From Dendrocalamus latiflorus (Eukaryota; Streptophyta; Magnoliopsida; Poales; Poaceae): a stretch of DNA of 64,000 nt. The notes under the pieces are model-generated. The model was not told where the DNA came from. It saw only the letters and a program-made list of their open reading frames with translations, and ran no database searches. Positions 25,194 to 37,080 of the stretch are shown piece by piece. The position numbers and the translations under genes were made by a program. The DNA lies in contig CM029617.1 of assembly GCA_017311315.1 (NCBI GenBank), forward strand, positions 15,357,455-15,421,454, in the 5' to 3' direction. Numbering within the stretch: position 1 is the stretch's first letter; each line of letters opens with the position of its first letter.

Positions 25194-26280
25194 TGATACG
25201 AGGAGGGGTCCCGATCTTCTCAGTGAGGAACCGTGGATAGTTGATGCGAAGTAGACGATGTCGCTAGTTGAACACTCGCGCCAATGCACGAACCCTCAAC
25301 TCTTCGGAATACGCCCAAAACATACCGGATAATTGTTCGTCGCGAGACCACAAACGACGAACGCCAAGTCCCCAATTTCCAATGGAACGACGGCTTGACC
25401 TTGAATTGCAGAACGAACAATGGATCGCCTAGTTCTCTCTCAAAGTCCTCGCATGAACTCTGGTGTTGAAAGAACACGCAATAGCTATGTTTCAATCTTA
25501 TGCATAAAATTGGTCCCCTCTAAAGGCTGCCAATACAAGGCTTATATAGCCCCTTGGGACGTCCATATGGCCCCCAAACCAAGTACAACTCAACCCTATA
25601 TGGTTTTAGATACGAACTCTCACAAAAAGGAAACTATATTTTTCACCTGTCATATTATTTTGGTCATAACTTTTTATCCGTGATGAATTTGAAGCTAGGA
25701 CTAGATCCATTGCGTAGCCCTTGAAATTATCTTTCCAACGAGTACAAGAACACCTGAATCAGACTCCGTTTGTGAAAGTTATGACCTTTTTAGTAACTGC
25801 CTGTCAGGCTGTCCCGAACCGAATCCGAATTGAATTCTGAGTTGAATCTGAGTTTGAATTGGGTTGAGCACGTGGGAAGTCCGAATTTGGCTTGAAAATC
25901 TTATCCAAAACTTGTAGTTTAAGTCCTTGGGCTTCTCCCCTTTTGCTCTCCCACTGCATGGGCTTCTTTCCTTCTTGATCAGCTGCATGAGCTGCTTGAC
26001 TTTCTCCTTTCCATTCCTATGGGCTTTGAGCTTTTTGTTCTTGGTAGCAAATATGATTAACCTCCTTGTGCTTCTCCATTGCTTTGGCCCCGAAATCATC
26101 ATAATATTCAAACCTAATAATAAACAAGAATTTGGCATAAGGTAGTATATCGTTCCCACGAATAGAAGGAAATTCATTAAAAACAAATTTACCTGACAAT
26201 ATTTAATGCGGCTTAATACTTCTTTCCAGTGAAATAATGTATTTGATTGAAAAGTACTAATCATGTGCGTATCCGCATCA
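25194..26280 (-). mobile_element. Solo LTR F (same family as G)
   Basis: On the minus strand it starts TGATGCGGATACGC (at 26280) and ends CTCCTCGTATCA (at 25194). The flanks TAAGA (25189-25193) and CAAGA (26281-26285) agree at four of five bases. It aligns along its length with solo LTR G but keeps about 145 bp near the start that G has lost. A TATA-like TTATATAGCC (plus-strand sense) at 25542-25551 matches the one in G. The 161-aa ORF at 25779-26264 is not conserved in G and is rejected as a gene. Confidence 0.75.
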
Positions 26281-26544
26281 CAAGAGGGAGATCACTGTTT
26301 TTGGTGGCAAACTTGTTGTGTTAGTAAAATCCAATTTGAAATTTCTAAGAATTGCATTTGTGTTTCTTCACGAGGTGTACAGTTGAAACCCTCTTATTTG
26401 TGAATCTAGGCACTTTAAGGCAGTGGAGGCGTGGTTTCTGTGAGCATCATTTCAATGCATTTGTTGATCTTATGGGACTTATGACAAAGGTTGTTGAAGA
26501 ATATGGTGTGAGCAAGGAAGCACATTCCTGATGAGTGATGCGAT

Positions 26545-26565
26545 GCACGACGCCATCGTGCTAGT
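26545..26565 (+). other. Helitron 3' terminus (hairpin + CTAG/T)
   Basis: A stem of GCACGA/TCGTGC with a 5-nt loop is followed by CTAG and then T. Helitrons insert between A and T and end in CTRR just after a hairpin, so this fits. Confidence 0.5.
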
Positions 26566-27363
26566 TAGCTGTGGGCCTTTAGATGGTCTGTACCTATGGA
26601 TGTGCTTTTCATTTGTGAAGCTTGAACCTACTGGATACAAGTAGCTGATGTATTTTGAATTAAAATGCTTTGTACTCTGCAATACCAACTACCTCTTATT
26701 CATTGTGGCATTTCTCGGCATTAACCTCAGTAACCATGGTCCTTGTACATGTATTGGAAGTTGGAACATGCTTTATATGTGCTCAGTGCTCACGATGTCT
26801 ATGATTGAAAGCATTTGGTTGTTTTATACGATCTGAAGGGTGGAAAACTCATGAAATTGGGAGGAACAACAAAACATACTTAATTGATTCAAAGAACACT
26901 ATCTGTTGTGTTGCTTTGAGAGCTTGTGTATGACCTTTTTGTCGAATGGAAGGGCTTCTATTACAAGGTATACCTTTTTTCTTTCGAATACAAATATGAG
27001 ATGTTCCGAAGCAACACACGAGCATTTGACTAGTCTAACCCATATAGGACAACCACGATCATTGTCCACTACTCTCTTTCAACCCAATGGCCTGTGAAGC
27101 CCAAAACCCTAACCATAGCCATCGACGCTACTGGAGCATGAATCATAATGCATATCCAAATGTTAGAAATTTGACTTTTTTTTTGAAGAAATTAGGTTAC
27201 CAACAATTACCATATATCTAATATGTTAGTATTGTAAATTAGTACAATCATAATATTATGGAACACTAAAAATCTGGTAAAATTGTTTTCATGCAGTCAA
27301 TCTAGATAATTTTAATAATTCTTCACAAAAAGGATAGTTTTAATAGCATAAGCAGTTGATTCT
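26566..27363. other. Intergenic, no gene seen
   Basis: This stretch is AT-rich with short ORFs only. There are no recognisable domains or bounded repeats. Confidence 0.5.
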
Positions 27364-28236
27364 TGTAACATCTTGAAAATTGGATGTTCAAAAAAGTGAA
27401 AATTTTAAAACTTTTTGTTGTGTTCTATTAGCATTCAGATTTCTTCAAGAATTTTTATTTTGATTTTTCTGAATTTCATGCTATGCAAATAAAATAACAA
27501 GGAATAATCCCCGAACATAAATAACAAATGTGATAATAAAAATACTAACAATGAAATATGAAGCCAAATATAAAAAACTTAAATTAAAGTAAAAATTTAA
27601 ATAAACAATTTGTGGTTGGGGAGTTAAATTAGTAAGTGAATTCGAAAGTTGGAAAATAGAAATTGTAACCAATTTCTGAATTACTTTTAATTTCAAATTT
27701 GAACTCAAATCAAAGATCCAAATTTAATTCACATATAAAATGAGAAATTTCCAAATCTGGATTAACCACTTAATTTTCTTCTCTTTTGGCTGTCTCCTTT
27801 CCTTTATTATTTCTTCTTCATTCACTGTAGTTGGGCCCCATTCCCTTTCTCTTTCCTTTTTTCTCTCCCTACAGCCGGGCCCCTTCCACCCTCCCCTTTC
27901 TTCACCCTCTTCCTTGCTCTGACTCCAGTCGAGCACGCACCCTGCTCCCCTGCACCCGGCAGTGTGCCCGCCCATGCGCAGCTGCACGCTCACGCTGTAC
28001 CCACCTGCACCAAGTTAGCCTTCGGTCGAGCGCTCCCCTGCTCGCTCGTGTGCACCCGTCTGCGCGTCCATGCACACCGTGCAAGACGAAGCCACCGCAA
28101 TCCTTGACTACCAAGCCAGTGCCAACAACCCACCTACAGTCGCAACTTTTGACCGACACCATGTCACTCCGCCTATCAATGTGCCCATGCTTTGTCACCA
28201 ATTGCCTCAATGCCCGAGCCGTGGCCAGGTTGTGTC

Positions 28237-28469
28237 AGAGCAAGGCTAATAATACAGCCTTCAACTAGCTGTATGGACACTTACAGCCCACTTATCAGCC
28301 CATTCATATAGTAGTTTACAGCCAGCTGAAGGCTTATGACCCACCCTTTTCTCTCACAAAGTTTCTTGGTTCTTGTGCTTCAGCTGGCTGTAAACTTACA
28401 ACCCACCTCTCTTCTCTCTCCTCCACCTCAGCATACAGCCTACTAACAGCCTCTTATTATACTTGCTCT
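28237..28469. mobile_element. MITE unit 1
   Basis: A 233-bp unit starts AGAGCAAGGCTAATAATACAG and ends CTCTTATTATACTTGCTCT, with inverted ends (AGAGCAAG/CTTGCTCT). Its interior repeats CAGCTGGCTGTAAAC-type words. A second, nearly identical unit follows directly. No coding capacity. Confidence 0.65.
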
Positions 28470-28612
28470 AATAATACAGCCTTCAGCTGACTGCATGGAC
28501 ACTTACATCCCACTTATCAGCATATTCATATAGTAGTTTACAGCCAGCTGAAGGCTGTATGACCCACCCCTTTCTCTCACAAAGTTTCTTGGTTCTTGTG
28601 CTTCAGCTGGCT

Positions 28613-28621
28613 GTAAACTTA
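28613..28621. repeat. 9-bp target-site duplication, left
   Basis: GTAAACTTA, identical to 37313-37321. A 9-bp duplication is typical of Mutator/MULE insertion. Confidence 0.9.
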
Positions 28622-28838
28622 CCAAATTTTTTTCTATTTTAGTCTTTTTTTGAAAAATATTCACATTTAGACCCCTGGTAGTTTTAATTCCGTTTTTGGA
28701 CCCAGGGGGTCGGCACCGTGGGTCACGGCGCCGAGGTAACACATCTCGGCGCCGAGGTGGCAGGCCCGCACCAGCGTGGTCGCCTGCGTGGCGCCGACGT
28801 GGCAGCACCTCGGCGCCGTGCGTCGTGGCGCCGAGCTC
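28622..28838 (+). repeat. MULE left terminal inverted repeat
   Basis: It begins CCAAATTTTTTTCTATTTTAG and runs to the GAGCTCG at about 28838. It matches the reverse complement of 37081-37312 along its length, including the GACCCCTGGTAGTTTTAATT block and the GGCGCCGAGG words. The right copy carries about 15 extra bases in the GGCGCC-rich part. Confidence 0.9.
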
Positions 28839-28894
28839 GGGGCACTTATCCAGGCGCCGAGCGCATGCCTGTTCATTTCGCCGCCCGACTCCTC

Positions 28895-29112
28895 AGCCCC
28901 CCCGCCTCCCCTGCCGCCACCGCCTCTGCCACCGCCTCCCCGGCCGCCATCGCCTCCCCGGGCCGCCAGCGCCTCCCCGGCCCCGCCGCCTCCCCGGGCC
29001 GCCAGCGCCTCCCCGGCCCCGCCGCCTCCCCGGCCGCCAGCGCCTCCCCGGCCCCCGCCGCCTCCTCGCCCACCAGCGCCTCCCCGGCCCCCGCCGCCTC
29101 CCCGCCCGCCAC
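28895..29112. repeat. GC-rich minisatellite inside the MULE
   Basis: Units of about 18-30 bp are built on CCGCCTCCCCGGCCGCC. They produce long Pro/Ala or Gly/Arg ORFs in all frames, which I treat as artefacts. They could encode a low-complexity N-terminus only if spliced to downstream exons, and nothing shows this. Confidence 0.7.
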
Positions 29113-29517
29113 TGGTATAGCTGCTCATGCTGTAGATAATTTTATTAAAGTTGTTGAAATGGATTATAAATGTGAACGAATTGATGTCTATTTTGGTACA
29201 AAGCAATGTGGGTTATAGGACTAAATATTTGTACAATCAATACTAGTACAGTAGGTTCCAACTTCCCAGGAACAAGAAAGCTCGACATGCAGTTGGTTTT
29301 CATGAAATTAAGTGTGATAGATTGCAAACTATAATTGGTTTGGCTTGTTTAAGGACAATCAATAGTAGTACTAATGATAATAAACCATTGAGTATGTATT
29401 TACAATAATACCTCCATCAATCAGTTTCATTGAAAGATATTCATATGCTTTGAAGATATTCATATGCTGATGCTTGTTATGAGCTCATACTTATTGATTG
29501 TATGCAGGAGGGAAGGA

Positions 29518-29577
29518 ATTACTGTGTGACGATACCTTCTTGGATTGCCCGCTTTGTCCACTACCATCGTCGGACAG
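29518..29577 (+). other. Candidate 5' exon of the MULE transposase transcript
   Basis: A 60-base stretch is bounded by TGCAG before and GTAATA after, lying 138 bases before the transposase ATG. Splice-like borders are the only evidence; the next acceptor could be the TAG just before the ATG at 29715. Confidence 0.3.
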
Positions 29578-29714
29578 GTAATATTGACTATGCAATTCAG
29601 TTAGTTAACTAGCATCAATTATACTGTAGTAGTTAGTTAATTTAGGTACTTAGTTAGTCAGCCAGTATCCAATTTCGCTTAAAGGTATTAAGTTTGGTTT
29701 TCTGTATGAAGTAG

Positions 29715-32494
29715 ATGGACAACCTAGTCACCCTATATCATGGAGGCAGTGTGACAAGTGATGATTATGGAAATGTTCGATTTGTTGAAATGCAAAGGGT
29801 GCCTCTGATATTCAGTGATCGGCCGTCGTTTAGTGAGTTGGTTGCTAGGGCCCGGGAGGAGCTACATTGTCATGCAAACGAGGAGAGCATCACAGTTGAG
29901 GGGTTACTTCACTTCGGTTCGAAAGACACAATTCTAAGGTGGTTGATCTTAATTGGTTGTGAGGATCAGTGGGACAAATATGTCAATTTGGTTATGAAGA
30001 ATGAGTTCCAATGTTTGGACCTTGTTGTGCGGAAGGTGTCCATTGATCCCACCCCTCATTGTTATTCACCAGAACTAGGTGATCAGGCACCCTTTGACCC
30101 TCCGTTACCGGACCTTGCGGTGGATGTGGAAGAAGTGCCTGAGGTGCCCGATGCTCTATCTGCCCCGAACGAGGTTCAGATTTCTCAACCAGTTCGAGTC
30201 GAATGTCGGACTGATGATGTCGTGGCGGCCCCTCAGGAGATCCCTTCGAACCAGAATCATCCCAGTAAGAGTCGAGCAACACTTTAGCCTTTTCCCGTCA
30301 TTCCATTCTTTTGTCTCAATCCCATCGTTTTCGTGCTTATGATGCAGGAGACATTCCTGATAATGTGGGTGTTCCTCCCGTTGCTCCATCCGGCAACGTT
30401 GAAAAAGTCTGCAGGGACTCCAACAGTGTGGATGTTCAAATTGTAGACGATCTGGAGCCTTACGAGATCGCAAGGGCCGTTGATTCTGATGATGACCGCC
30501 CTTTTGGAGAGCTGACCGAAAGTGATATTGAGCTGATCAGGCGTTATTGCCCTGGCCGGGATCCATCAGTTCATGAATTCAGCGATCTTAGGCATTCCCA
30601 TGAGGCTTATGCAGAAGGAAGGGATGACGAGCTGCTAGATGCTCCAGAGGCTGGGTCAAGCATGAAAATTGAGAAGGGCATGGTGTTTGAGGACTTGTCA
30701 GCATTGAAAAGGTGGCTGGAAGAGTATTCAGTGATTCGTAAAAGGCCATTCAAGGTGGGGCATTCTTATGTGGAGCGGAGGTACACAGTTGTGTGCGAGA
30801 AGGAAACATGTGAATGGACAGTTTGTGCTAGGAAACAGAAGGACACGGGAAAGTTCAAGATCACAAGAATCGTTGGCCTGCACACTTGTGCCGAAGCAGA
30901 GCTCAAACAGAAGCATCGGCAGTTGACCTCTACCATTATTGCCAAGTCACTGTGTCACATAGTAAAGGGAGAACCCAATATGAAGGTGAAGACACTTGCT
31001 GGGATTGTTAAGGAGAAATTTGGATACGAGATAAGGTATGGAAAAGCATGGAGGGCAAAGCAACGCATCTGGAAGATGATATATGGGGACTGGGAAGATG
31101 GGTACTTGCAGTTGCCAGCACTCTTCAATGCAATCAAAGCGGTTAATCCAGGCATGCATTATGAGTACGTCCCGAAACCAAACGAATGGACTCAAGATGG
31201 GATGCAGATATTCTTCCGTGCTTTCTGGTGCTTTGCTCAGTCCATCGAGGCCTTTCGGCATTGTTGTCCCGTCTTCTCCATTGACGGTACGTTTCTTCTT
31301 GGCAAGTACTAGGGCACACTTCTGATAGCCATTTCGTGTGACGCAGACAACGCGTTGGTTCCTTTGGCGTTTGCTTTGGTTGAGAGGGAGAACAAAGACA
31401 ACTGGGGATGGTTCTTGCGGCTCATTCGTAGGCACGTGGTCGGCCCTGGTAGGGAGGTTGGTGTCATATCTGATAGACACCAGGGCATACTTGCTGCCGT
31501 ACAGGAGCAGATACCGGGGTATCCAGCTTTGCACCACCGTTGGTGCACTCGGCATCTTGCCGAGAATCTACTCTGTAAGGATGGTATGAAGGATAACTTT
31601 CATCTGTTCGAGGAGGTCGCTCGAATGCTTGAGGTCAAGTTCTTCCAGGAGAAGTTGGAGCAGCTTAATACTGCAACAAACGCAGAAGGTAGACAGTGGT
31701 TGACGGGATTGATAAGAGATGTCGGCAAATGGACAAGGGCTCATGACGATGGTGGCTGGAGGTACGAGTTTCAGACAAGCAACATGGCCGAATCCTTCAA
31801 TAATTTGCTTAGGGGTATACGTGGTATGCCCATCAATGCTATCGTATCCTTCACCTTTTACAAGCTTGTTGCCTGGTTCAACGAAAGACACGCACATGCA
31901 ATGGCGCTACAGAGTAAACAAGAGAGATGGGCGCCAAAACCGAAGCGCCACCTTGAAAGGGCAAAGGCGAGGGCTGAGGCACATGAGGTACATTGTTTTG
32001 ACAACGCCACGGACACTTACGAGGTTGTAGAAAGGGTGGTACAACGACCGATGGAGAGCTCCGGCCGACGAGGAGGCATAAGGTTGTCCTTATTGATTTC
32101 TCATGCACATGTGGTAAACCGAGGCAGTACCACTTTCCGTGTTCTCATTTTGTGGCAGCAGCAAGGCATCGCAACTTTGACTACGAGAGCAAGATACCTC
32201 GGGAGTTCAGTATTGACAACCTTGTGCTTACGTGGTCTCCCCGTTTCGAGCCTTACCGGGATGAGGGAGAGTGGCCACCATACACCGGGCCCAAATACAT
32301 TGCGGATCCGGGTAGCCGTTGGAACAAATGGAACCAGGAAGAGGACGAGATACAAGATGGTTATGGATCAGCTTCCAGGAAGAACGAGGCGAGGGAGAGC
32401 AACCCCCTTTCTTACTGACCCCGAGCAGAACCAATGTAGCAGATGTGGTAGACTTGGCCACAATTCACGCACATGCCATTGGCCACTTAGTCAG
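29715..32494 (+). pseudogene. MURA-like transposase (MULE family), disabled
   Basis: Exon 1 is 29715-30264 and exon 2 starts at 30348 (GT..AG intron, phase kept). The order is an N-terminal MULE region, an acidic linker, a zinc-binding DNA-binding region (about 30760-30900, CEKETCEWTVCARK), then the DDE core: SIDGTF (first Asp, about 31280), ISDRHQGI (second Asp, about 31470), WCTRHLAEN, and NMAESFNNLL (Glu, about 31790). A SWIM zinc finger follows (CTCGK...PCSH, about 32105-32150), then a zinc knuckle CSRCGRLGHNSRTC (32435-32476). Three lesions are seen. A TAG at 31310-31312 lies right after FLLGKY, where the family usually has Lys. A frameshift near 32070-32090 precedes the SWIM finger. A second frameshift near 32335 restores the frame for the knuckle. 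All catalytic residues can still be read, so decay is recent. Confidence 0.9.
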
Positions 32495-32658
32495 GTGCGA
32501 GTGCTTATTGTTCGTTATGTTTCATAGTTCGTCTAGTTGTTTTCCCATATGCAACTTGCTATGTTTCTTGTTTAATTTCTTATTATTTCCATATTTTATG
32601 CATGTTCAATTTTTTGTTTACTTCTATGTTGGACTGACAAATTCAATTTTTTTGTAGG

Positions 32659-35131
32659 ATGGCGCAATTGCACCTGTTAGACCCGTACTACGAGGAGAAC
32701 CACCGAGGACAGCTCACCGCGGAGGGGAGGGTACTGCCTTCATCACTTCTTGTACAATTAATTATTTATGTTGATGCATTAACTAAAAAACTGGTGTATT
32801 CTATACAGGAGCTGCCCATCCTTCGTCCTCGAACCCATAACGGGTTCCTGGACATGCGGTACGACGAGAGGTACACTCCCTTCCTGGAGAGGGCTGGCCT
32901 GGACATCATCTCTTACCAGGTTCGCCGTGGGTTGCCCACCTTCAACCCCCCGGCCATCACTGCACTGGTTGACAGGTATTCTCCTAAACCATTGCTCCAC
33001 TTGCATGTTCATTGTGTATCGGCTATGTGCGCCTCAAATTCTCTGACATGTAGTCCTCTTTTTTGTATCATGTAGGTGGAGGCCGGAGACTCACAGCTTC
33101 CCCCTCCCTTTCGGGGAGATGACTATTACGCTCGAGGACACTTAGAAGATACTCGGTGTCGCCATTCATGGCCGTCCAGTGATCGGACCGTGCGTGGCTG
33201 CTGGTTGGAGAGCCCGAGTAGAGGCCTTTTTCGGGAGAGAGTTTCCTCCTGAGGCAGGGCATCGCACTTCTGGAGTTCCAATCACCTGGCTCTGGCAGAC
33301 TTTCGCAGTGTGTCCTGAAGGTGCGGACGAGCAGACAGTTGCCTACTACTGCAGGTAGGCAAGCATATCGAGCCAACTCGTCATCTTATCGAGCTTTTTA
33401 TAAAATTGACATAGTTTGATTTAATATCATTTTACATATAATTGCAGAGCATGGATCCTGCACTTGTTTGGCTGCGTTCTCTTCCCCGACGGAACGGGGG
33501 ATAGCGCGTCGTGGATGTACATCCACTGCCTCACTGACTGGGACACGGCGGGGCAGTACAGCTGGGCTTCCGGGGTGTTGGCGTTCCTTTACCGCCACCT
33601 CTGCGAGGCGTGTCATCGGACTTCGGCGAACTCGTCAGTAGGTGGTTGCCTCTACCTCCTCCAGTTGTGGATGTGGTGTCGTCTACCAGTTGGTCGTCCC
33701 ACGGTTCTGCCTCCTCGTCCATGGTTCGCAGAGGTTCCTCTTCGTCAACGTCCGACACTTGCATATCTTTGGGACCAGGTCGCAGTTCCCTACGCCAAGA
33801 CGAAGCGGGCCTACCTAGAGTACATGAACGAGCTCGATGCGCTCACGGCCTCCAATGTAAGTTAATTCCATTCGGTGTCGTGATTTTCATTTGTTAGTAT
33901 ATGACCTTACAAGTAAATTATTGCTATGCAGGTTAAGTGGGAGCCGTACGCCGAGCAAAGGGTGGAGGCCATTCAGTTCAGCGCACTGTGCAGCATAGAC
34001 GAGGCCCTCTACAGGATGAGGTGCCCCCTAATCTGTTTCTATGCTGTTGAGTATCACCTGCCACATAGAGTTGCACGCCAGTTTGGTATGAGGCAGCTGT
34101 GGCCAGTAGCCCCGTTTTCCACGTCTGTGCCCTTGCACAAGTAAGTGCCATGCAATTTCAATTCTAACCTTGGATTCCAATTGCATAGAGTTTCTACTAA
34201 TTTTAACTATTGGTTTACGTGACATGCAGATTTGATCGTCAGCGACAGAAGAAGGTCACAGACTTCGAGCAGCACCACCACGTGTACGTTGAGGAGTGGG
34301 GACACTTTCAGGACCACGTGGACGACAACGACGAGCCGCACAGCAACGAGCACTTCCGGCGGTACCAAGTTTGGTACCAGCGTGCGACGCGGTCCAAGCT
34401 TAAGGGACAATGGACAGCAGATGACTATGCCGACATTGAGTCCTCCGACGACGAAGACACGCCCTACGACCAGTCTACTCGACTTGGGACGCAGGTGGAG
34501 ATAGCACCAGTCCTGGACCGTGTGGTAATGTTCAATCTCATTGCTTATTTTCCAATAGACATAAATACCACTACATATAGCAAATTATCCATTCTTTTGG
34601 TTGTTTGCAGGGCAACACCCTGAAGCAGTCCGTACAGGACATAGAGCGTTTCTCCAGCACAGTCGGCGACGTCAGGACGCGTAGCTTCCTAGAGGTAAGC
34701 TTCGACAAAGCCACTCACAAAATTAGTACCTAATATCTTCGTATCTTGTTGGTTAACAAAATGTTGGATGACAGAGGCTAGCAGGTCGGCTACGTCGTGC
34801 GGCTGGTCGTTGTGGTTGCAGCACAGGCGCGGCGAGGGACGTAGACGTGCCTTCGACACGACTTGCAGACCCGACGCGGGGAGGGTCATACACGGGACAG
34901 AGCTCGTCCCCCACGAGGAGCGACACTTTCCCGGCCCAGGGCGGTGAGGACGACGACGAGGACAAGGTGGAGCAGCAAACTTACAATGAGATAGGCCCGT
35001 CTCAGCTCGTAGACGCTCCTTCGACTCAGCCTACACAGCCTCTACCACGCAGACGCCGCCGCGAGCCTAGCCGTTACACTCCAGGCACCGACGCCCTTGG
35101 TAAGGGTAAGGGTAAGGCTAGGAGGCAGTGA
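32659..35131 (+). pseudogene. Plant mobile domain (PMD) protein, one stop codon
   Basis: Eight exons fit GT..AG and phase: 32659-32730, 32809-32975, 33076-33354, 33448-33856, 33932-34140, 34230-34524, 34611-34694 and 34775-35131. The product would be 623 aa. It opens MAQLHLLDPYYEENHRGQL and continues with LDMRYDERYTPFLERAGL, YQVRRGLPTFNP and FGEMTITLEDT, the typical opening of the PMD ('aminotransferase-like') family. The WILHLFGCVLFPD and LWMWCRLPVGRP segments follow. The C-terminus is acidic, then Arg/Lys-rich (LPRRRRREPSRY), probably a nuclear signal. One in-frame TAG (33143-33145, codon 103, normally Gln) follows LEDT; no other lesion is seen. PMD proteins occur both in host genes linked to silencing and in transposons. 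This copy is MULE cargo. Confidence 0.85.
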
Positions 35132-35339
35132 TACTTATGTGTAGGCTTGTGGTTGGGCTTAAAAGTTGTTGTATATATGTTGTAATGAGCTAGGAGGCAC
35201 TTGGTAAGTGGTTGGACTGAGATGTGCTTGTAATGAGCTACTTGTTGTATATATGTGTATATGTTATATTCATGTGATATTTGTGTTCGAATCCGTAGTC
35301 TGTACTTTGTGGTTCTATAATTCCTGCAATGAATTTATG

Positions 35340-35572
35340 TTTCCTGCAAACGACTGCAAAGGCTATGAACTATGAATTTATTACGAGACTACAGGCTCTG
35401 AAAAGCCTACATAGGAACATTTATTGGTACACTGCAATCCTGAAAAAGCCTACGAGCTGTTTCCTGCAAACGACTGAAAAGGCTACGAACTATGAATTTA
35501 TTACGAGACTACAGGCTCTGAAAAGCCTACATAGGAACATTTATTGCTAAACTGGAATCCTGAAAAAGCGAA
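35340..35572. repeat. 120-bp tandem duplication between PMD and GRF genes
   Basis: Two copies with a period of exactly 120 bp both contain TTCCTGCAAACGACTG and CTACATAGGAACATTTATTG. A few substitutions separate them. The 73-aa ORF over it simply reads the repeat twice. Confidence 0.85.
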
Positions 35573-35698
35573 AAGATTCGTACGACCTCCTCTCCATGGA
35601 CTATGCCCACTGCACTAGATAACCTGCCTACATAAAGGCCTCCTATGTCTTCCATACCACATCTCCTCCTCAAGCCATCACAATACTACTACACAACA

Positions 35699-36308
35699 AT
35701 GTCTTCCTGGAGGTCCGACCCATTTGGAGTGCCGGAGTGGCATGAGCGCCCGAAGTGCCATTGCGACTTTAGGACGATGTTGGGAGTCTGGACGGATCGA
35801 GTACAACGAGCCAAATACGGCCGTAGGTTCTTCAAGTGTCCAGACCTGGATGACGACTTCATGGTAACGACGACAACTAAATCATTTGTTTTTCGTTATC
35901 GTTTTTCAACTTGATCCATGACATCTACCATGCCACACATAGGCTTGCACGTTCATCGAATGGGTGAATCGGGTGTCGCCGGCATGGCCAGATAACCGGG
36001 CAGTGGAGGTGGAAAACAAAGGACAATACTTTGTCAAGATGACTCAGGCTCGCGAGGTGGAACGACAGATGCGGCTTGAGCAAGAGCGCCGCGTGAGGGT
36101 GGACCAAATTCGTCTGAAGGGCAAGGAGGATGAGCTGCAAAGGAGGCGGGAGCAGTTAAGTCTGTGTGAAGCAGCCATCAAGCGTCAGGAGGAAGAGCTT
36201 CAAGCTCGTGAGGCAGCTCTGAAGACCAAGAGTGACAGGAAGAATGATGCATCGGAGCCATCCTCAGGGCCCAATAAAAAGGGGAAACAACCACGCTACA
36301 CCCAGTAG
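35699..36308 (+). CDS. GRF-type zinc-finger, coiled-coil protein of the MULE
   Basis: Two exons, 35699-35863 and 35943-36308 (GT..AG), encode 176 aa with no lesion. Start: the ATG giving MSSWRSDPFG; an in-frame upstream ATG at 35645 would add 18 residues. Residues about 15-65 carry a GRF-like zinc finger (KCHCDFRTM, then GRRFFKCP, then ACTFIEWV across the splice, with the CxC...C...C ligand pattern). From about residue 85 the chain is a long Arg/Glu/Gln-rich coiled coil (VERQMRLEQERR to REAALKTK), with a basic tail. GRF fingers bind nucleic acid. Small GRF-coiled-coil genes are frequent in grass transposons, where their role is unknown. It lies 567 bp after the PMD gene, on the same strand. 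It is the only undamaged frame in this element. Confidence 0.8.
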
Positions 36309-37080
36309 ACAAAATGTAATAGACCCACGCTATCTACGGTCTATGTAATCCTATTATTATGCACTGTATTGTGTTTGCCTAGCTGTATCGACTGCACTTG
36401 AGACTACTGGTATGACGGTATTGCGTATCGGTGCTTCACAAAACTACAATTTAATAGAGTGCATAATGTTGCCCACCCATGCTTGCTCCAAAGAATGTCT
36501 GCATAATGGATTAGTTTGCATATAGAAAAGAACAGGGAAATCATGCCTACTCAGTTCAAAATTGTAAATCATCACATGGAAAATTCACATTTTCAAGCAC
36601 ATAAATGTCTGCAAAAGAATAACAAGACATTAAACTATATCCTCAACTTCGCAGATCATGTGATTTGAGGTACAACATAATTACTTATGGGCACTATAAT
36701 GGAAAAGTCTAAGGCACATAGGTTTTTACCTTGCCCCATGTTAGCTCTTTTGAATTCCATGAATAAGCAACACCATTATCCCCTTCTCTAACAATTAGTG
36801 TTTGACCATCGGAGTTCCCTGCTTAGGAAAAACGTTACAAACATTATTACCATACTAGCACCCGAAATTTTCAGATTGAACACGACATCATCAAAAAATG
36901 TAGCAGAAAATAAAATTTGTGTTTCACACAGTTCATCAATTATCTGAATGTTTCCAAAAGCTACGGATTATTTTGAAGGCGCCGAGCTGGAGCGCCACCG
37001 GTCACGGCGGCTTTTCTGAATTTTCACAGCTCGGCGCCACGATACACGGCTCCGAGCTCGGCGCCACGATCCACGGCTCT
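36309..37080. other. MULE 3' non-coding region
   Basis: AT-rich sequence lies between the GRF stop and the right inverted repeat. No ORF is supported. From 36978 on, extra GGCGCCGAGC-type words repeat motifs of the inverted repeat. Confidence 0.6.

Larger units (their letters stand above)
22907..26565 (+). mobile_element. Helitron-like region (3' end seen, 5' end not found)
   Basis: The 3' end has the Helitron hallmark: a short hairpin (GCACGA, loop CGCCA, TCGTGC, 26545-26561) running directly into CTAG (26561-26564) followed by T. Upstream, at about 26285-26325, the plus strand reads EITVFGGKLVVL, which resembles the FGGK..VL segment of PIF1-type Helitron helicases, but it is too short to be sure. 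Solo LTR F splits this segment. I could not find the 5' TC end, so the left boundary is simply the right edge of copy D. The interval 22907-25193 has no gene I can support. It is AT-rich, with exon-like scraps near 24465-24620 and 24990-25062. Confidence 0.4.

Noticed and set aside
25779..26264. 161-aa ORF on the minus strand
   Set aside because: Lies wholly in solo LTR F; the frame is not conserved in G, which has an internal deletion there.
28667..29206. 179-aa Gly-rich ORF and overlapping Pro-rich ORFs
   Set aside because: Produced by the GC-rich minisatellite and inverted repeat at the MULE left end; all frames stay open.
32659..33075. 138-aa continuous ORF as a complete small gene
   Set aside because: It reads through two introns of the PMD gene; spliced exons give the known family motifs.
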